64,000 bases of DNA. Origin: Pseudomonadota bacterium (lineage in GTDB: Bacteria; Pseudomonadota; Gammaproteobacteria; Burkholderiales; Burkholderiaceae_C). The notes below the pieces were generated by a model, which had not been told where the DNA came from, did no database searches, and worked only from the letters and a program-made list of their open reading frames with translations. The position numbers and the translations under genes were made by a program. Below, one piece after another: positions 48,760 through 57,833 of the stretch. Numbering within the stretch: position 1 is the first letter of the stretch; every line of letters starts with the position of its first letter. The stretch covers positions 1 through 64,000 of the forward strand of contig JAKBBK010000001.1 of NCBI GenBank assembly GCA_021808525.1. Direction: 5' to 3'.

Positions 48760-49364
48760 CGATTCGACGCCGCGCGCTGGTAGCGCCGGGTCTCGGTGAG
48801 CACGAGATCCAGGGGTCGGTCGTGGGCCTGCGCGGCCAGGCCCTCGATCCGGCAGGCGTCGTAGGCCAGCCCCACGGTCAGCACCTGCGGGCGATGTTCC
48901 AGGTAGCGGTCGTAATACCCGCCTCCGTAGCCCAGGCGCAGGCCGTCCTCGGCGAAGCCGACGCAGGGCACCAGCAGGACGTCCGGTTCGACTTCGGTGC
49001 CGCAGTCGGCCGGCTGCGCGATGCCGTAGGGGCCCTCGCGCAGGGCCTGCCCAGGGGCCCAGGCGCAAAAACGCATGCCGCGAACGGCGGGCTGCACCAC
49101 GGGAAGCGCGATGCGCCAGGGCCAGCCCAGCCCCGCGCCCACCCGCGCCAGGACCCGCAGGGCATCGTATTCACCCCGGCTCGCGCAGTAAGCTCCGATG
49201 CAGCGGGCGTGCAAGACGCGCAATTCGCGTTCCAGTGCGTCGTCGAGCGCGGCGTCGCGTTGCGTGCGCTGCGGCAATTCCTCGCGCTTGCGTCGAAGGG
49301 TCTCGCGCAATTGTGCACGCGTGCTGCCCGTGGCAGCATGCGCGAAGGATGTTGCAAAGACCAT
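48756..49364 (-). CDS. 5-formyltetrahydrofolate cyclo-ligase
   Basis: 202 residues from the ATG at 49364. The family signature LGYGGGYYDRYLEH is intact, as is the N-terminal basic helix RAQLRETLRRKREELP that contacts ATP, and the segment DVLLVPCVGFAEDGLR. It converts 5-formyl-THF to 5,10-methenyl-THF with ATP. An extra 12-residue leader precedes the conserved helix. The start lies immediately beside the start region of the lytic transglycosylase gene on the other strand, so their promoters must overlap or lie in each other's coding ends. It is translationally coupled to mnmC. Confidence 0.94.
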   Translation of the reverse strand: MVFATSFAHAATGSTRAQLRETLRRKREELPQRTQRDAALDDALERELRVLHARCIGAYCASRGEYDALRVLARVGAGLGWPWRIALPVVQPAVRGMRFCAWAPGQALREGPYGIAQPADCGTEVEPDVLLVPCVGFAEDGLRLGYGGGYYDRYLEHRPQVLTVGLAYDACRIEGLAAQAHDRPLDLVLTETRRYQRAASNR

Positions 49365-49386
49365 GCTCAAGCTAAGCTTGGGGTTT

Positions 49387-51621
49387 ATGAAGTTCGTCGA
49401 ACGGGTTGCGCATATTGTGCTCGCAACGATCGCAGGGATCGGGTCGCCAGGGATGGGGCGCGGCCCGCGCGGGCTGAGGCAGGCCCTGGGCGTGTACTTG
49501 TTGACCAGTGGGTTGCAGGGTGTCTTGCCAGGCGTGGCCCAGGCGGCGCCGGTGCCGTCCGCCTCGTATGCTTCGTCCGCGCCGGCTTCCTCGGGTTCCC
49601 CCGCGTCCCCGGTTTCCTCCGCGTCCCCCGTTTCCTCGGCTCCGGCCCTGCGAAACGCCGGTCTCGACGCGACGGCATCGCAGCCGGTGCCAACGGCTCC
49701 GCCGCCCGCGCCGGCGCTGGATCCGGGAGCGGCTTCGCTGGCGCGGCAGGCCTGGCTGGGCTTCGAGCGCGGGGATCCGGTGCCCGCGACCCAGGCGCTG
49801 CCGGCCCTGCGGGGTACCTTGCTGGAGCCCTGGATCGCCTACTGGGCGCTCGAGCCGCGCCTGCACAGCGCCACCCAGGACGATATCGATGCCTTCGCCA
49901 GGGCCTGGCCGGGCAGTCTGCCCCTGCGGCGCCTGCGCTCGCAGTGGCTGTTCGAACTGGGACGGCGCAAGGACTGGGCGGGCTACCTCGGTGCCTATGC
50001 CGCTTACGACGGGGACAACCCGCAGCTGCAGTGCCTGCAGGCCCAGGCCCGGTTCCAGACCAGCGGTGTCGACACCGCGCCCCAGGTGCTGGCTCTGTGG
50101 GCCCGGGAGCCTTCCGGCGGCACGGGCTGCAACAGCGCGGCCAAGGCCTTGCTGGGCGCAGGACTCATCGATCAGGATGCGCTGTGGGCCCGGCTGCGCG
50201 GATTCTTCGCCGACGGCCAGGCGCGTGTGACCCTGTCCTTCCTCCCCGCCTTGCCGGCGCCCGAGGGCCAGGCGCTGCGCCGGGCCGTCGACGACCCGCT
50301 GGACATCGTGCTCGACGCTGCGCGCAGCGGCGTTCCCGCCGACATCGCGCAGCGCAGGATCCTGGTGCTGGCGTTGTTCAACATGGCCCACCAGGACCCG
50401 CAGCAGACCATGCGCCTGCTCGATGGGAGCCTGCGGGGGCTGCGTGCCGACCTGCGCGCGAGCATCGCCTGGCGCGCGGCGCGCTCGGCCTCGGTGCAAC
50501 TGCTCCCGGGGGCCGCGGAGCTGTTCGCCAAGGCCCTGCGCATCGATCCTGCCTGGCAGGCCGACCCCGACAGCTGGAAGTGGTGCCTGCGCGCCGCCCT
50601 TCGCGAGTCACGCTGGAGCCTGGTGAACAAGGCCACCACGGCGCTGCTGCGCGACGGCCAGGCTGGCGACGTCGCCGAGGCCACGTACTGGCATGCGGTG
50701 GCGCTGAGCGCCACCGGCCATGGGGCGCGGGCGCGCGCGTTGTGGCGCGGCATGGCCCAGCCCTGGACCTATTACGGGCAACTGGCCACCGAGGCGCTGC
50801 GGCGCCCGGTGAGCCTGCCCACCCAGGCGCCGCCACCGGTGGACATGCGGCTGGTGTACCAGGAGGCGTCGCGGGACGCCGTGCGACAGGCCCTGCTGCT
50901 GTACCGGGTGGATGCCTATGCGCCGGCCGCCTGGCAATGGCACGCCGCGCTGGACGGAGCCGACGACGCGCAATGGCATGCCGCGGCGCAACTGGCCTGT
51001 GACCAGCGTGCCTGGCTGCTGTGCATTTCGGCCAGCGAACGCATGCAGGGCAGCGTGGACTGGACCCAGCGCTACGTCATGCCCTTTCGCCGGCAGGTGG
51101 CGCGGGCTTCGCGCAGCACCGGCGTGAGCGAGGCCTTCCTCTACGGCATCATGCGCCAGGAATCCCGCTTCGCCTCGGGCATCCGGTCCTGGGCCGGTGC
51201 CAACGGGCTGATGCAGCTCATGCCCTCCACGGCGCGCTGGGTGGCGCGCAAGATCGGACTGGACGGCTTCCAGTCGGCGCAGGTGACCGAGGTCGGCACC
51301 AACGTCACCCTGGGCTCGGCCTACCTGGGCATGCTGCTGCAGCGTTTCGACGGTTCGCAGGCCATGGCCGCCGCCGGCTACAACGCCGGGCCGGGACGTC
51401 CCGCGCGCTGGCGCGGCATGCCCCTGCCGGAGGAGGACGCGCTCGCCGGCGCGGTGTTCACCGAAAGCATCCCCGTGGAACAGACACGCGACTACGTCAA
51501 GCGCGTGCTGGCCAACGCCACCGTCTATTCAGTACTGCTCGGAGGCCAGTCGCAGTCCCTAGAATCGCGTCTGGCCCTGGCTGCGCCGGCGAGCATGTCC
51601 GGCGCGCAGCCGATGCCCTGA
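49387..51621 (+). CDS. Soluble-lytic-transglycosylase-type murein hydrolase (Slt family)
   Basis: 744 residues from the ATG at 49387; another in-frame ATG (49363) overlaps the divergent gene's start and is less likely. A signal-like hydrophobic region is followed by a Ser/Pro/Ala-rich spacer with tandem ASPVSS units. A long helical region (about residues 110-560) is the Slt70 superhelical U-shape. The C-terminal SLT domain has GIMRQESRFASGIRSWAGA with the catalytic glutamate, GLMQLMPSTARWVARKIG and AAAGYNAGPGRPARW. It cleaves peptidoglycan in the periplasm with 1,6-anhydro product. No amidase domain is present. Confidence 0.93.
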   Translation: MKFVERVAHIVLATIAGIGSPGMGRGPRGLRQALGVYLLTSGLQGVLPGVAQAAPVPSASYASSAPASSGSPASPVSSASPVSSAPALRNAGLDATASQPVPTAPPPAPALDPGAASLARQAWLGFERGDPVPATQALPALRGTLLEPWIAYWALEPRLHSATQDDIDAFARAWPGSLPLRRLRSQWLFELGRRKDWAGYLGAYAAYDGDNPQLQCLQAQARFQTSGVDTAPQVLALWAREPSGGTGCNSAAKALLGAGLIDQDALWARLRGFFADGQARVTLSFLPALPAPEGQALRRAVDDPLDIVLDAARSGVPADIAQRRILVLALFNMAHQDPQQTMRLLDGSLRGLRADLRASIAWRAARSASVQLLPGAAELFAKALRIDPAWQADPDSWKWCLRAALRESRWSLVNKATTALLRDGQAGDVAEATYWHAVALSATGHGARARALWRGMAQPWTYYGQLATEALRRPVSLPTQAPPPVDMRLVYQEASRDAVRQALLLYRVDAYAPAAWQWHAALDGADDAQWHAAAQLACDQRAWLLCISASERMQGSVDWTQRYVMPFRRQVARASRSTGVSEAFLYGIMRQESRFASGIRSWAGANGLMQLMPSTARWVARKIGLDGFQSAQVTEVGTNVTLGSAYLGMLLQRFDGSQAMAAAGYNAGPGRPARWRGMPLPEEDALAGAVFTESIPVEQTRDYVKRVLANATVYSVLLGGQSQSLESRLALAAPASMSGAQPMP

Positions 51622-51682
51622 TCCGAGGCCCCGGGCCAGCGTCCCCGACGGCGGCCCGGCCCTTCAGCAACGAGTACCAGGT

Positions 51683-52672
51683 ATGCAAGACATCGTCGTA
51701 TTCGGTGGTTCCGGATTCATCGGCACGCAGGTGGTGGCGCGCCTGAGCGCGGCCGGCTGCCGCGTGCTGGTGCCCACGCGCCGGCGCGAGCGGGCCAAGC
51801 ACCTGCTGCCGCTGCCCACGGTCGACCTGGTGCAGATCGACACCTTCGACAGCGCGACCCTGCGGCGCCTGGTGCAGGGGCGTGATGCCGTGGTCAACCT
51901 CGTGGGCATCCTGCACGGGCGACGCGGCCGTCCCTATGGCGCCGATTTCGCGCGGGCGCATGTGCGACTGCCGCAAAAGCTCGCCCAGGCCTGCGCCGAG
52001 ACGGGGGTGCGCCGTTTCGTGCACCTCAGCGCGCTGGGCGCCGACAGCCAGGGGCCGTCGATGTACCTGCGCTCCAAGGGCGATGGCGAGGCCGCCGTGC
52101 AGGCCGAGGAGGCGGGCCTGCAGTGGACCATCCTGCGTCCCTCCGTGGTGTTCGGCGAGGAGGACGATTTCCTCAACCTGTTCGCCCGCCTGCAACGCCG
52201 CCTGCCCCTCGTGCTGCTGGGCGGTGCCTCGCAGCGCTTTGCTCCGGTGTATGTGGGCGATGTCGCGCAGGCCGTGGTCAGCTCGCTCATCGGCCCGCAG
52301 GCCCCCGCCACGGTGGGGCGCATCTACGAGCTCGGCGGCCCTCGGGTCTACACCCTGCGCGAACTGGTGCACCAGGCCGGTGTGTGGGCGGGGGTGAACC
52401 AGGGGCGCGGCAGACCCGTGGTGGGGCTGCCGCATGCGCTGGCGGCGCCGCTGGCGGCGCTGCTGGAGCTGGCCCCCGGCGGCCCGCTGATGAGTCGCGA
52501 CAACCTGGACTCGATGCGCGTACCCAGCGTGCCGCAGGGTAAGCTTGCCGGTTTCGCGCCCGAGCTGGGCGTGGCCCATCCGGCCAGCGCCGAGGCCCTG
52601 GCTCCCGGCTGGTTGCGCCACCTGGGCCCCCAGACCGAATACGACGCCCTGCGCAGCCACGCCGGGCGCTGA
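51683..52672 (+). CDS. NAD-binding atypical SDR, complex I NDUFA9-like
   Basis: 329 residues. The N-terminal loop IVVFGGSGFIGTQVVARL starts an atypical short-chain dehydrogenase; SALGADSQGPSMYLRSKGDGE is the segment typical of the NDUFA9/39-kDa complex I subunit family and of related sugar-nucleotide epimerase-like proteins in proteobacteria. Proteins of this kind bind NAD(P)H and may protect or assemble respiratory enzymes; catalytic activity is unproved. It is 61 bp after the slt gene, and a strong terminator follows. Confidence 0.88.
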   Translation: MQDIVVFGGSGFIGTQVVARLSAAGCRVLVPTRRRERAKHLLPLPTVDLVQIDTFDSATLRRLVQGRDAVVNLVGILHGRRGRPYGADFARAHVRLPQKLAQACAETGVRRFVHLSALGADSQGPSMYLRSKGDGEAAVQAEEAGLQWTILRPSVVFGEEDDFLNLFARLQRRLPLVLLGGASQRFAPVYVGDVAQAVVSSLIGPQAPATVGRIYELGGPRVYTLRELVHQAGVWAGVNQGRGRPVVGLPHALAAPLAALLELAPGGPLMSRDNLDSMRVPSVPQGKLAGFAPELGVAHPASAEALAPGWLRHLGPQTEYDALRSHAGR

Positions 52673-52702
52673 GGCCGGCGCGGCGCCGGCCCCCATTCCG
52701 AT

Positions 52703-52744
52703 CCGGCCTGGCGCCCCGCGCGGGCGCCGGGGTCGGCTTTTTTT
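52703..52744 (+). terminator. Intrinsic terminator after NDUFA9-like gene
   Basis: The stem GGCGCCC/GGGCGCC (52710-52716 and 52722-52728) surrounds a 5-base loop and is extended outward by CCG/CGG pairs. It is followed by seven T residues at 52738-52744. It would stop transcripts from the slt and NDUFA9-like genes before rep. Confidence 0.85.
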
Positions 52745-52765
52745 CGTTTTCCGGAAGTCTCGAAC

Positions 52766-54766
52766 ATGCTCAATGCCGCCCAGGAACGCGCCGTGGCCCA
52801 TCTCGGCGGTCCCTGCCTGGTGATCGCCGGCGCCGGCAGCGGCAAGACGCGGGTGATCACCCACAAGATCGCGCGCCTGCTGCGCGCCGGCTACGCCCCC
52901 TCGGAAATCGCGGCCATCACCTTCACCAACAAGGCCGCGGCGGAGATGCGCGAGCGCGCCCGCGACCTGCTCGACGACCCCAAGGCGGCCCGGCAGCTGG
53001 TGATTTCCACCTTCCATGCGCTGGGGGTGCGCATCCTGCGCGAGGACGGCCAGGCGCTGGGCCTGAAGTCGCAGTTCTCCATCCTGGACAGCGACGACGT
53101 CGCCTCGCTGCTGCGCGAGGCCGGCGGGACCACCGAGATCAAGCAGGCGCGGGCCTGGGCCTGGCGCATCAGCCAGTGGAAAAGCTCCCTGCTGGATCCC
53201 CGCCAGGCCGCCGCGCAGGCGCGCGACCCGGAGGACGTGCAGGCGGCCAAGGTCTGGGAGCGCTACAACGAGGCGCTCAACGCCTACCAGGCGGTGGATT
53301 TCGACGACCTCATGGTGCTGCCGCTGCGCCTGTTGCGCGAGCACGACGAGGTGCGCGAACGCTGGAACCAGCGCCTGCGCTACGTGCTGGTGGACGAATA
53401 CCAGGACACCAGCGACGCCCAGTACCAGCTGCTGCGCCTGCTGGTGGGAGCCCAGGGGCGCTTCACCGCCGTGGGCGACGACGACCAGAGCATCTACGGC
53501 TGGCGCGGGGCCACCCTGGACAACCTGCGACGCCTGCCCGAGGACTACCCGAACCTGGAGATCATCAAGCTGGAGCAGAACTACCGCTCCACGAATGCCA
53601 TCCTGCGCGCCGCCAACGCGGTGATCGCCTCCAACCCCAAGATCTACCCCAAGCGCCTGTGGAGCGAACACGGCGAGGGAGAGCCGGTGGAGGTGCGCGA
53701 GGCCGACAGCGACGAGGACGAGGCCGAGCGCATCGTCGCGCGCCTGCAGGCGCTGCGCGGCGGGCGCGGCTGCCAGTGGGCCGACGTGGCCGTGCTGTAC
53801 CGGGCCAACCACCAGTCGCGGCCCATCGAGCAGGCGCTGCGGCGGGCCAACATTCCCTATGCCGTCAGCGGGGGCCAGAGTTTTTTCGAGCGCGCCGAGA
53901 TCAAGGACGTGTGCGCCTATCTGCGCCTGCTGGCCAATCCCGACGACGACCCCGCCTTCCTGCGCGCGGTGAGCACCCCCAAGCGGGGCATCGGCGCGGC
54001 CACGCTCAAGAGCCTGGGCGCCTTCGCGTCCCAGTGGAAGGTCTCGATGTTCGAGGCCCTGTTCCGCGACGCCGTGGTGGCCGCGGTCGGTGCGCGCCAG
54101 GCCGACGCACTGCGCGAGTTCGCGCGCCTGATGCACGACATCGACTGGCGTGAACGCACCGCCCCCGCCGGCGAGCTGCTGCGCGAGCTGCTGGACAGCA
54201 TCGGCTTCGAGGCCTACCTGCGCGACAGCTCCGACAACGAGCGTGAAGCCACCCAGCGCCTGGGCAACGTCAACGATTTCTGCGACTGGATCGCGCGCAA
54301 GGCGCAGGAGGACAACGTCGGGCTCAAGCGCATCGCGCAGACCGTGGCGCTGATCACCCAGCTCGCCGAGCGGGGCCGGCAGCAGGACGCCGTCACCCTG
54401 TCCACGCTGCATGCCGCCAAGGGGCTGGAGTGGCCCCACGTGTGGCTGGCGGGTTGCGACGAAGGGCTGCTGCCGATGTACACCGACGACCGCCCCCTCA
54501 CCGACAGCGGCCTGGAGGAGGAGCGGCGCCTGATGTACGTGGGCGTCACCCGCGCGCGCCAGACCCTGACCCTGAGTCATTGCCGCAAGCGACGCGCGGC
54601 CGGGCGTGGCGGCAAGGTCTACGAGCCCAGCCGATTCCTGGCCGAGCTGCGCGCCGAGCTGCCCAAGACCGACGGCCGCGCGCAGGCCCTGGCGCGCCTG
54701 CAGGCCATGCGCAAGCGCCTGGGCACGGCCGAGGCCGCGGCGCCGGAGCCCGAAGCGGCTCCCTGA
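52766..54766 (+). CDS. rep: ATP-dependent DNA helicase Rep (UvrD/Rep family)
   Basis: 666 residues, close to E. coli Rep (673). Superfamily 1A motifs are present in order: Walker A GAGSGKTRVIT (about 22-32), Ia TFTNKAAAEMRER, II VDEYQDTSDAQY, III GDDDQSIYGWRGA, IV LEQNYRSTNAI, V VTLSTLHAAKGLEWPHV, VI RRLMYVGVTRARQTL. The start MLNAAQERAVAHLGGPCLV matches Rep better than UvrD. It unwinds DNA 3'-5' and helps replication forks pass bound proteins. A clear terminator lies 22 bp upstream, so it has its own promoter. Confidence 0.95.
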   Translation: MLNAAQERAVAHLGGPCLVIAGAGSGKTRVITHKIARLLRAGYAPSEIAAITFTNKAAAEMRERARDLLDDPKAARQLVISTFHALGVRILREDGQALGLKSQFSILDSDDVASLLREAGGTTEIKQARAWAWRISQWKSSLLDPRQAAAQARDPEDVQAAKVWERYNEALNAYQAVDFDDLMVLPLRLLREHDEVRERWNQRLRYVLVDEYQDTSDAQYQLLRLLVGAQGRFTAVGDDDQSIYGWRGATLDNLRRLPEDYPNLEIIKLEQNYRSTNAILRAANAVIASNPKIYPKRLWSEHGEGEPVEVREADSDEDEAERIVARLQALRGGRGCQWADVAVLYRANHQSRPIEQALRRANIPYAVSGGQSFFERAEIKDVCAYLRLLANPDDDPAFLRAVSTPKRGIGAATLKSLGAFASQWKVSMFEALFRDAVVAAVGARQADALREFARLMHDIDWRERTAPAGELLRELLDSIGFEAYLRDSSDNEREATQRLGNVNDFCDWIARKAQEDNVGLKRIAQTVALITQLAERGRQQDAVTLSTLHAAKGLEWPHVWLAGCDEGLLPMYTDDRPLTDSGLEEERRLMYVGVTRARQTLTLSHCRKRRAAGRGGKVYEPSRFLAELRAELPKTDGRAQALARLQAMRKRLGTAEAAAPEPEAAP

Positions 54767-54815
54767 GGCAGCCGGTCGCGGGCGCGCGGGGCGATGATCC
54801 GCCCCCGCCCGCGCG

Positions 54816-55829
54816 TCATGCCTCGTCCCCGCCTCGCGCCGCGGCCTGCCCGGCGTCGCCGCGGCCCGGTTGCTCGAGCAGCCAGCGATACAGGGCGCGG
54901 CGGTCGGCGCCGGTCATTTCCGCCACCACCGCGCAGGCGCGCGAGGCGGGCAGTTCACGCGCCAGGCGCAGGGCCCAGGGCAGGGCCTGCTGCGGCAGCT
55001 CCGCGGCGGCATGGGCAGCGGCCGGCTCCAGGATGAGCACGAACTCGCCCTGGGCATGGTGGGGGTCGGCGTCCAGCCAGCGCAGCAGATCCTCCGCGCT
55101 GCCTTCGACGAAGGTTTCGAACTGCTTGGTCAGCTCCTTCGCCAGCACCACGCGGCGCCGCGGCGCGAGGTCCAGGAGCGCGGCCAGGCTGTCGCGGATA
55201 CGGTGGGGGGTCTCGAAACACACGACGGCGCGCGGGCTGGCGAGCTGGCTGGCGTAGAAGTCGTTGCGCTGGCCCTGCGTGGCGGGAACGTAGCCGGCGA
55301 ACACATAGCCTTGGTCCAGTTCCAGCCCGCTGGCGCTGAGCGCCGTGGTCACCGCGCTGGGGCCGGGCAGCGCCAGCACCGCGTGTCCGGCGGCGCGCGC
55401 CGCGCGCGCCAGCGCGGCGCCGGGATCGCGGATGGCCGGCGTGCCGGCGTCGCTGACGAAGGCCACGCGGCGCCCCTGCGCGAGGTGGCGCAGCACCTGC
55501 TGGGCCGCGGCCTGCTCGCGGTGCCGGTCGGCGCGCAGCAGGGGCAGGGAAAGCCCCCAGGCCTTCAGCAGGCGCTGCGCGGCACGCGTGTCCTCGGCGG
55601 CCACGAGGTCGCAGCGCTGCAGCAGCGCCAGGGTCCGCAGGCCCACGTCGGCGAGGTTGCCGATGGGCGTGGCCACCATGAGCAGGCAAGCCGCAGGGAT
55701 TTGCTGCGAGGCACACAATGCACGGGCCGCCGCCAAGGCCATGGGCGTGGCGTCGGACGTTCGGAGCAGGGCGGGCGCGGCGGGGGATGGCGCGCAAGCC
55801 GGCGATTCGGGCGACCTGGGTTCGGACAT
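54816..55829 (-). CDS. rsmI: 16S rRNA (cytidine1402-2'-O)-methyltransferase RsmI
   Basis: 337 residues from the ATG at 55829. The tetrapyrrole-methylase fold is seen: LLMVATPIGNLADVGLRTL, AAEDTRAAQRLL, FVSDAGTPAIRDPG, LPGPSAVTTALSASGL and VVCFETPHRIRDSLAALL. An extra N-terminal stretch of about 45 residues precedes the conserved VATPIGNL, so a later start is possible. It methylates the ribose of C1402 in 16S rRNA with S-adenosylmethionine. It is divergent from yraN (34 bp), as in the classical yraL-yraN neighbourhood. Confidence 0.94.
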   Translation of the reverse strand: MSEPRSPESPACAPSPAAPALLRTSDATPMALAAARALCASQQIPAACLLMVATPIGNLADVGLRTLALLQRCDLVAAEDTRAAQRLLKAWGLSLPLLRADRHREQAAAQQVLRHLAQGRRVAFVSDAGTPAIRDPGAALARAARAAGHAVLALPGPSAVTTALSASGLELDQGYVFAGYVPATQGQRNDFYASQLASPRAVVCFETPHRIRDSLAALLDLAPRRRVVLAKELTKQFETFVEGSAEDLLRWLDADPHHAQGEFVLILEPAAAHAAAELPQQALPWALRLARELPASRACAVVAEMTGADRRALYRWLLEQPGRGDAGQAAARGGDEA

Positions 55830-55863
55830 CGTGCAAGCCCTCGGGCAGCGACGGAGGAAGGGG

Positions 55864-56256
55864 ATGCCGTGGTGCGGGGACAGCGGCAGCCGGCTGGCGC
55901 CACGCCAGCGCGGGCAGGATGGAGAGGATGCCGCCTGCGAGCGCCTGCGGCGCGCCGGCCTGCGGGTGCTGCGGCGCAATTATCGCGTGCGCGGCGGCGA
56001 GGTGGACATCGTCGCCCGCGACGGGCACACGCTGGTGTTCGTCGAGGTGCGCTGCCGCCGCCATGCGGCCTGGGGCGGCGCGGCGGCCAGCGTGGATGCG
56101 CGCAAGCGCGCGCGCATCGTGCTGGCGGCGCGCCACTACCTGGCTTGCGCCGAGGGCGCGGCGGCCCAGCCGGCCTGCCGTTTCGACGTGGTGGCCATCG
56201 ATGGGGCCAGTCTGCGCTGGATCCGCGATGCCTTCGATGCGCTGGGGCGGATCTAG
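55864..56256 (+). CDS. yraN: YraN family (UPF0102) endonuclease-fold protein
   Basis: 130 residues. The restriction-endonuclease-like core is seen as RGQDGEDAACERLRRAG, RRNYRVRGGEVDIVARDG and LVFVEVRCRRHAAWG, where the last acidic-basic motif has arginine in place of the more common lysine (E-V-K to E-V-R). The start is fixed by GGAGGAAGG just before the ATG. The function of YraN is not established; a role in DNA processing or membrane-stress pathways has been proposed from context. It is followed after 165 bp by the SIS gene diaA. Confidence 0.9.
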   Translation: MPWCGDSGSRLAPRQRGQDGEDAACERLRRAGLRVLRRNYRVRGGEVDIVARDGHTLVFVEVRCRRHAAWGGAAASVDARKRARIVLAARHYLACAEGAAAQPACRFDVVAIDGASLRWIRDAFDALGRI

Positions 56257-56421
56257 CAGGCCGGGGGGCCTGTCATGAGTACGGGGACGGAAACGTGGAA
56301 AAATGCAGCCATCAGGGTGTCCCCGGGGTCGCGCCGGGCCCGTCGCGCAGCCTGCGCGAGCCCGGGCGGAGCGCGGCGGCCCCGCGCATGCCCAGGAAAC
56401 CCCCGTCACGGAATCTCCCAG

Positions 56422-57021
56422 ATGCTCGAGTCCAGAATCCGCCAACAATTCGAGGAAAGCGCGCAGCTCAAGCTGCGCGCCGCCGAGCTGCTTGCCGAGC
56501 CGCTCGCCCAGGCCATCGGCGCCATCGCCAACGCACTGAGCAACGGCGGCAAGATCCTGGCCTGCGGCAATGGCGGCTCGGCCGCCGACGCGCAGCATTT
56601 CTCCGCCGAGCTGGTGGGGCGTTTCGAGCGCGAGCGGCCGGAACTGGCCGCGGTCGCGCTGAGCACCGACAGTTCCATTCTCACGGCGGTGGGCAACGAC
56701 TACGGCTTCGAGCAGGTGTTCGCACGCCAGGTGCGCGCGCTGGGTCAGCCCGGCGACGTGCTGCTGGCGATTTCCACCAGCGGCAGCTCGCCCAATGTCA
56801 TCGAGGCCGTTCGAGCGGCCCAGGAGCGCGACATGCTGATCGTCGCGCTGAGCGGAAAGGGGGGAGGCAAGCTGAGCGCCTTGCTCAGCGACGTCGACGT
56901 GCACCTGTGCGTTCCGCATGACCGCACCGCTCGCATCCAGGAGGTGCACCTGCTGCTGTTGCACTGCATCTGCGACGGCGTCGACTGGACCTTGTTGGGC
57001 AACCCGGAGGAATCGACATGA
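56422..57021 (+). CDS. diaA: SIS-domain protein, DiaA / phosphoheptose-isomerase family
   Basis: 199 residues with one SIS domain: [71 protein letters not shown] and the histidine-containing end [17 protein letters not shown]. Length and sequence fit both DiaA (which binds DnaA) and GmhA (sedoheptulose-7-phosphate isomerase). The neighbours yraN and dolP favour the DiaA position; many betaproteobacteria use one such protein for either role. The stop overlaps the dolP start (ATGA). Confidence 0.88.
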   Translation: MLESRIRQQFEESAQLKLRAAELLAEPLAQAIGAIANALSNGGKILACGNGGSAADAQHFSAELVGRFERERPELAAVALSTDSSILTAVGNDYGFEQVFARQVRALGQPGDVLLAISTSGSSPNVIEAVRAAQERDMLIVALSGKGGGKLSALLSDVDVHLCVPHDRTARIQEVHLLLLHCICDGVDWTLLGNPEEST

Positions 57022-57740
57022 TGCAACCCACCCAGCGCAATCGCGCAACCCCAGGCAGCACCAGGCATCGCGGCAGCGCAGTGGCGCGCCGCGCGGGCTG
57101 GCTGCTGGTCACCGTGCTGGCCGCCAGCCAGTTGCAAGGCTGCTTCGTGCTGGGCGCCGCGGCCGTTGGCGGCACCGCGATGGTGGCCACCGACCGCCGC
57201 ACGGCCGGCTCGCAGCTGGAGGACAAGAACATCCAGCTCACCGCCTCCGGCCGCATCAGCGATCTGCTGGCCGGCGCCGGCAACGTGAACGTGGACTCCT
57301 ACAACCAGCAGGTGCTGCTGACGGGGCAGGTGCCCACCGAGGCGGACAAGGTGCAGGCCCAGAACATCGTGGCGGCGATTCCGAACGTGAAGTCGGTGGC
57401 CAACCAGCTGGTGATCGGCCCCAACTCCTCGCTGAGCGAGCAGGCCAACGACACCTACATCACCTCCAAGGTGCGCGCCACCTTCATCGACGACTCCCAG
57501 CTGTATTCGCAGGCCTTCCAGATCACCACCTCGGGTGGGGTCGTGTACCTGCAGGGCATCGTCACGCCGGCCGAGGCCCAGCAGGCGGCCGACGACGCAT
57601 CGAGGGTGTCCGGCGTCAAGAAGGTGGTGACGCTGTTCACTATGATTAGCCCCCAGCAGTTGCAAACCCAGTACCCGAACACCTCGCAGACTCCGATCAC
57701 CCCGCCCGGCTCGGCGCCGGTGCAGCCCGCCAGGCCCTGA
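57018..57740 (+). CDS. dolP: BON-domain outer-membrane lipoprotein DolP (YraP)
   Basis: 240 residues. A lipoprotein signal ends in AASQLQGCF (lipidated C42 in this start). Two BON domains follow: the first about 78-140 ([18 protein letters not shown]) and the second about 155-215 ([20 protein letters not shown]). A proline-rich tail ends the protein. DolP binds anionic phospholipids at the outer membrane and supports envelope integrity. The start overlaps the diaA stop by 4 nt. A GC-rich hairpin follows the gene. Confidence 0.92.
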   Translation: MMQPTQRNRATPGSTRHRGSAVARRAGWLLVTVLAASQLQGCFVLGAAAVGGTAMVATDRRTAGSQLEDKNIQLTASGRISDLLAGAGNVNVDSYNQQVLLTGQVPTEADKVQAQNIVAAIPNVKSVANQLVIGPNSSLSEQANDTYITSKVRATFIDDSQLYSQAFQITTSGGVVYLQGIVTPAEAQQAADDASRVSGVKKVVTLFTMISPQQLQTQYPNTSQTPITPPGSAPVQPARP

Positions 57741-57752
57741 GGGCCGATGTGC

Positions 57753-57778
57753 GGCCGGGGCTCGGGAGGGCCCCGGCC
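57753..57778. repeat. Perfect 9-bp stem-loop between dolP and ppa
   Basis: GGCCGGGGC and GCCCCGGCC pair around an 8-base loop in the 93-bp gap. No T-run follows at once (a TTTTT lies about 25 bp later), so it may be a weak terminator or an mRNA-end structure for dolP. Confidence 0.4.
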
Positions 57779-57833
57779 ATGCCGGGGCAGGCGCGGGGGC
57801 TCGCGATTTTTCCAAACCAGAGGTCGAACTCCG

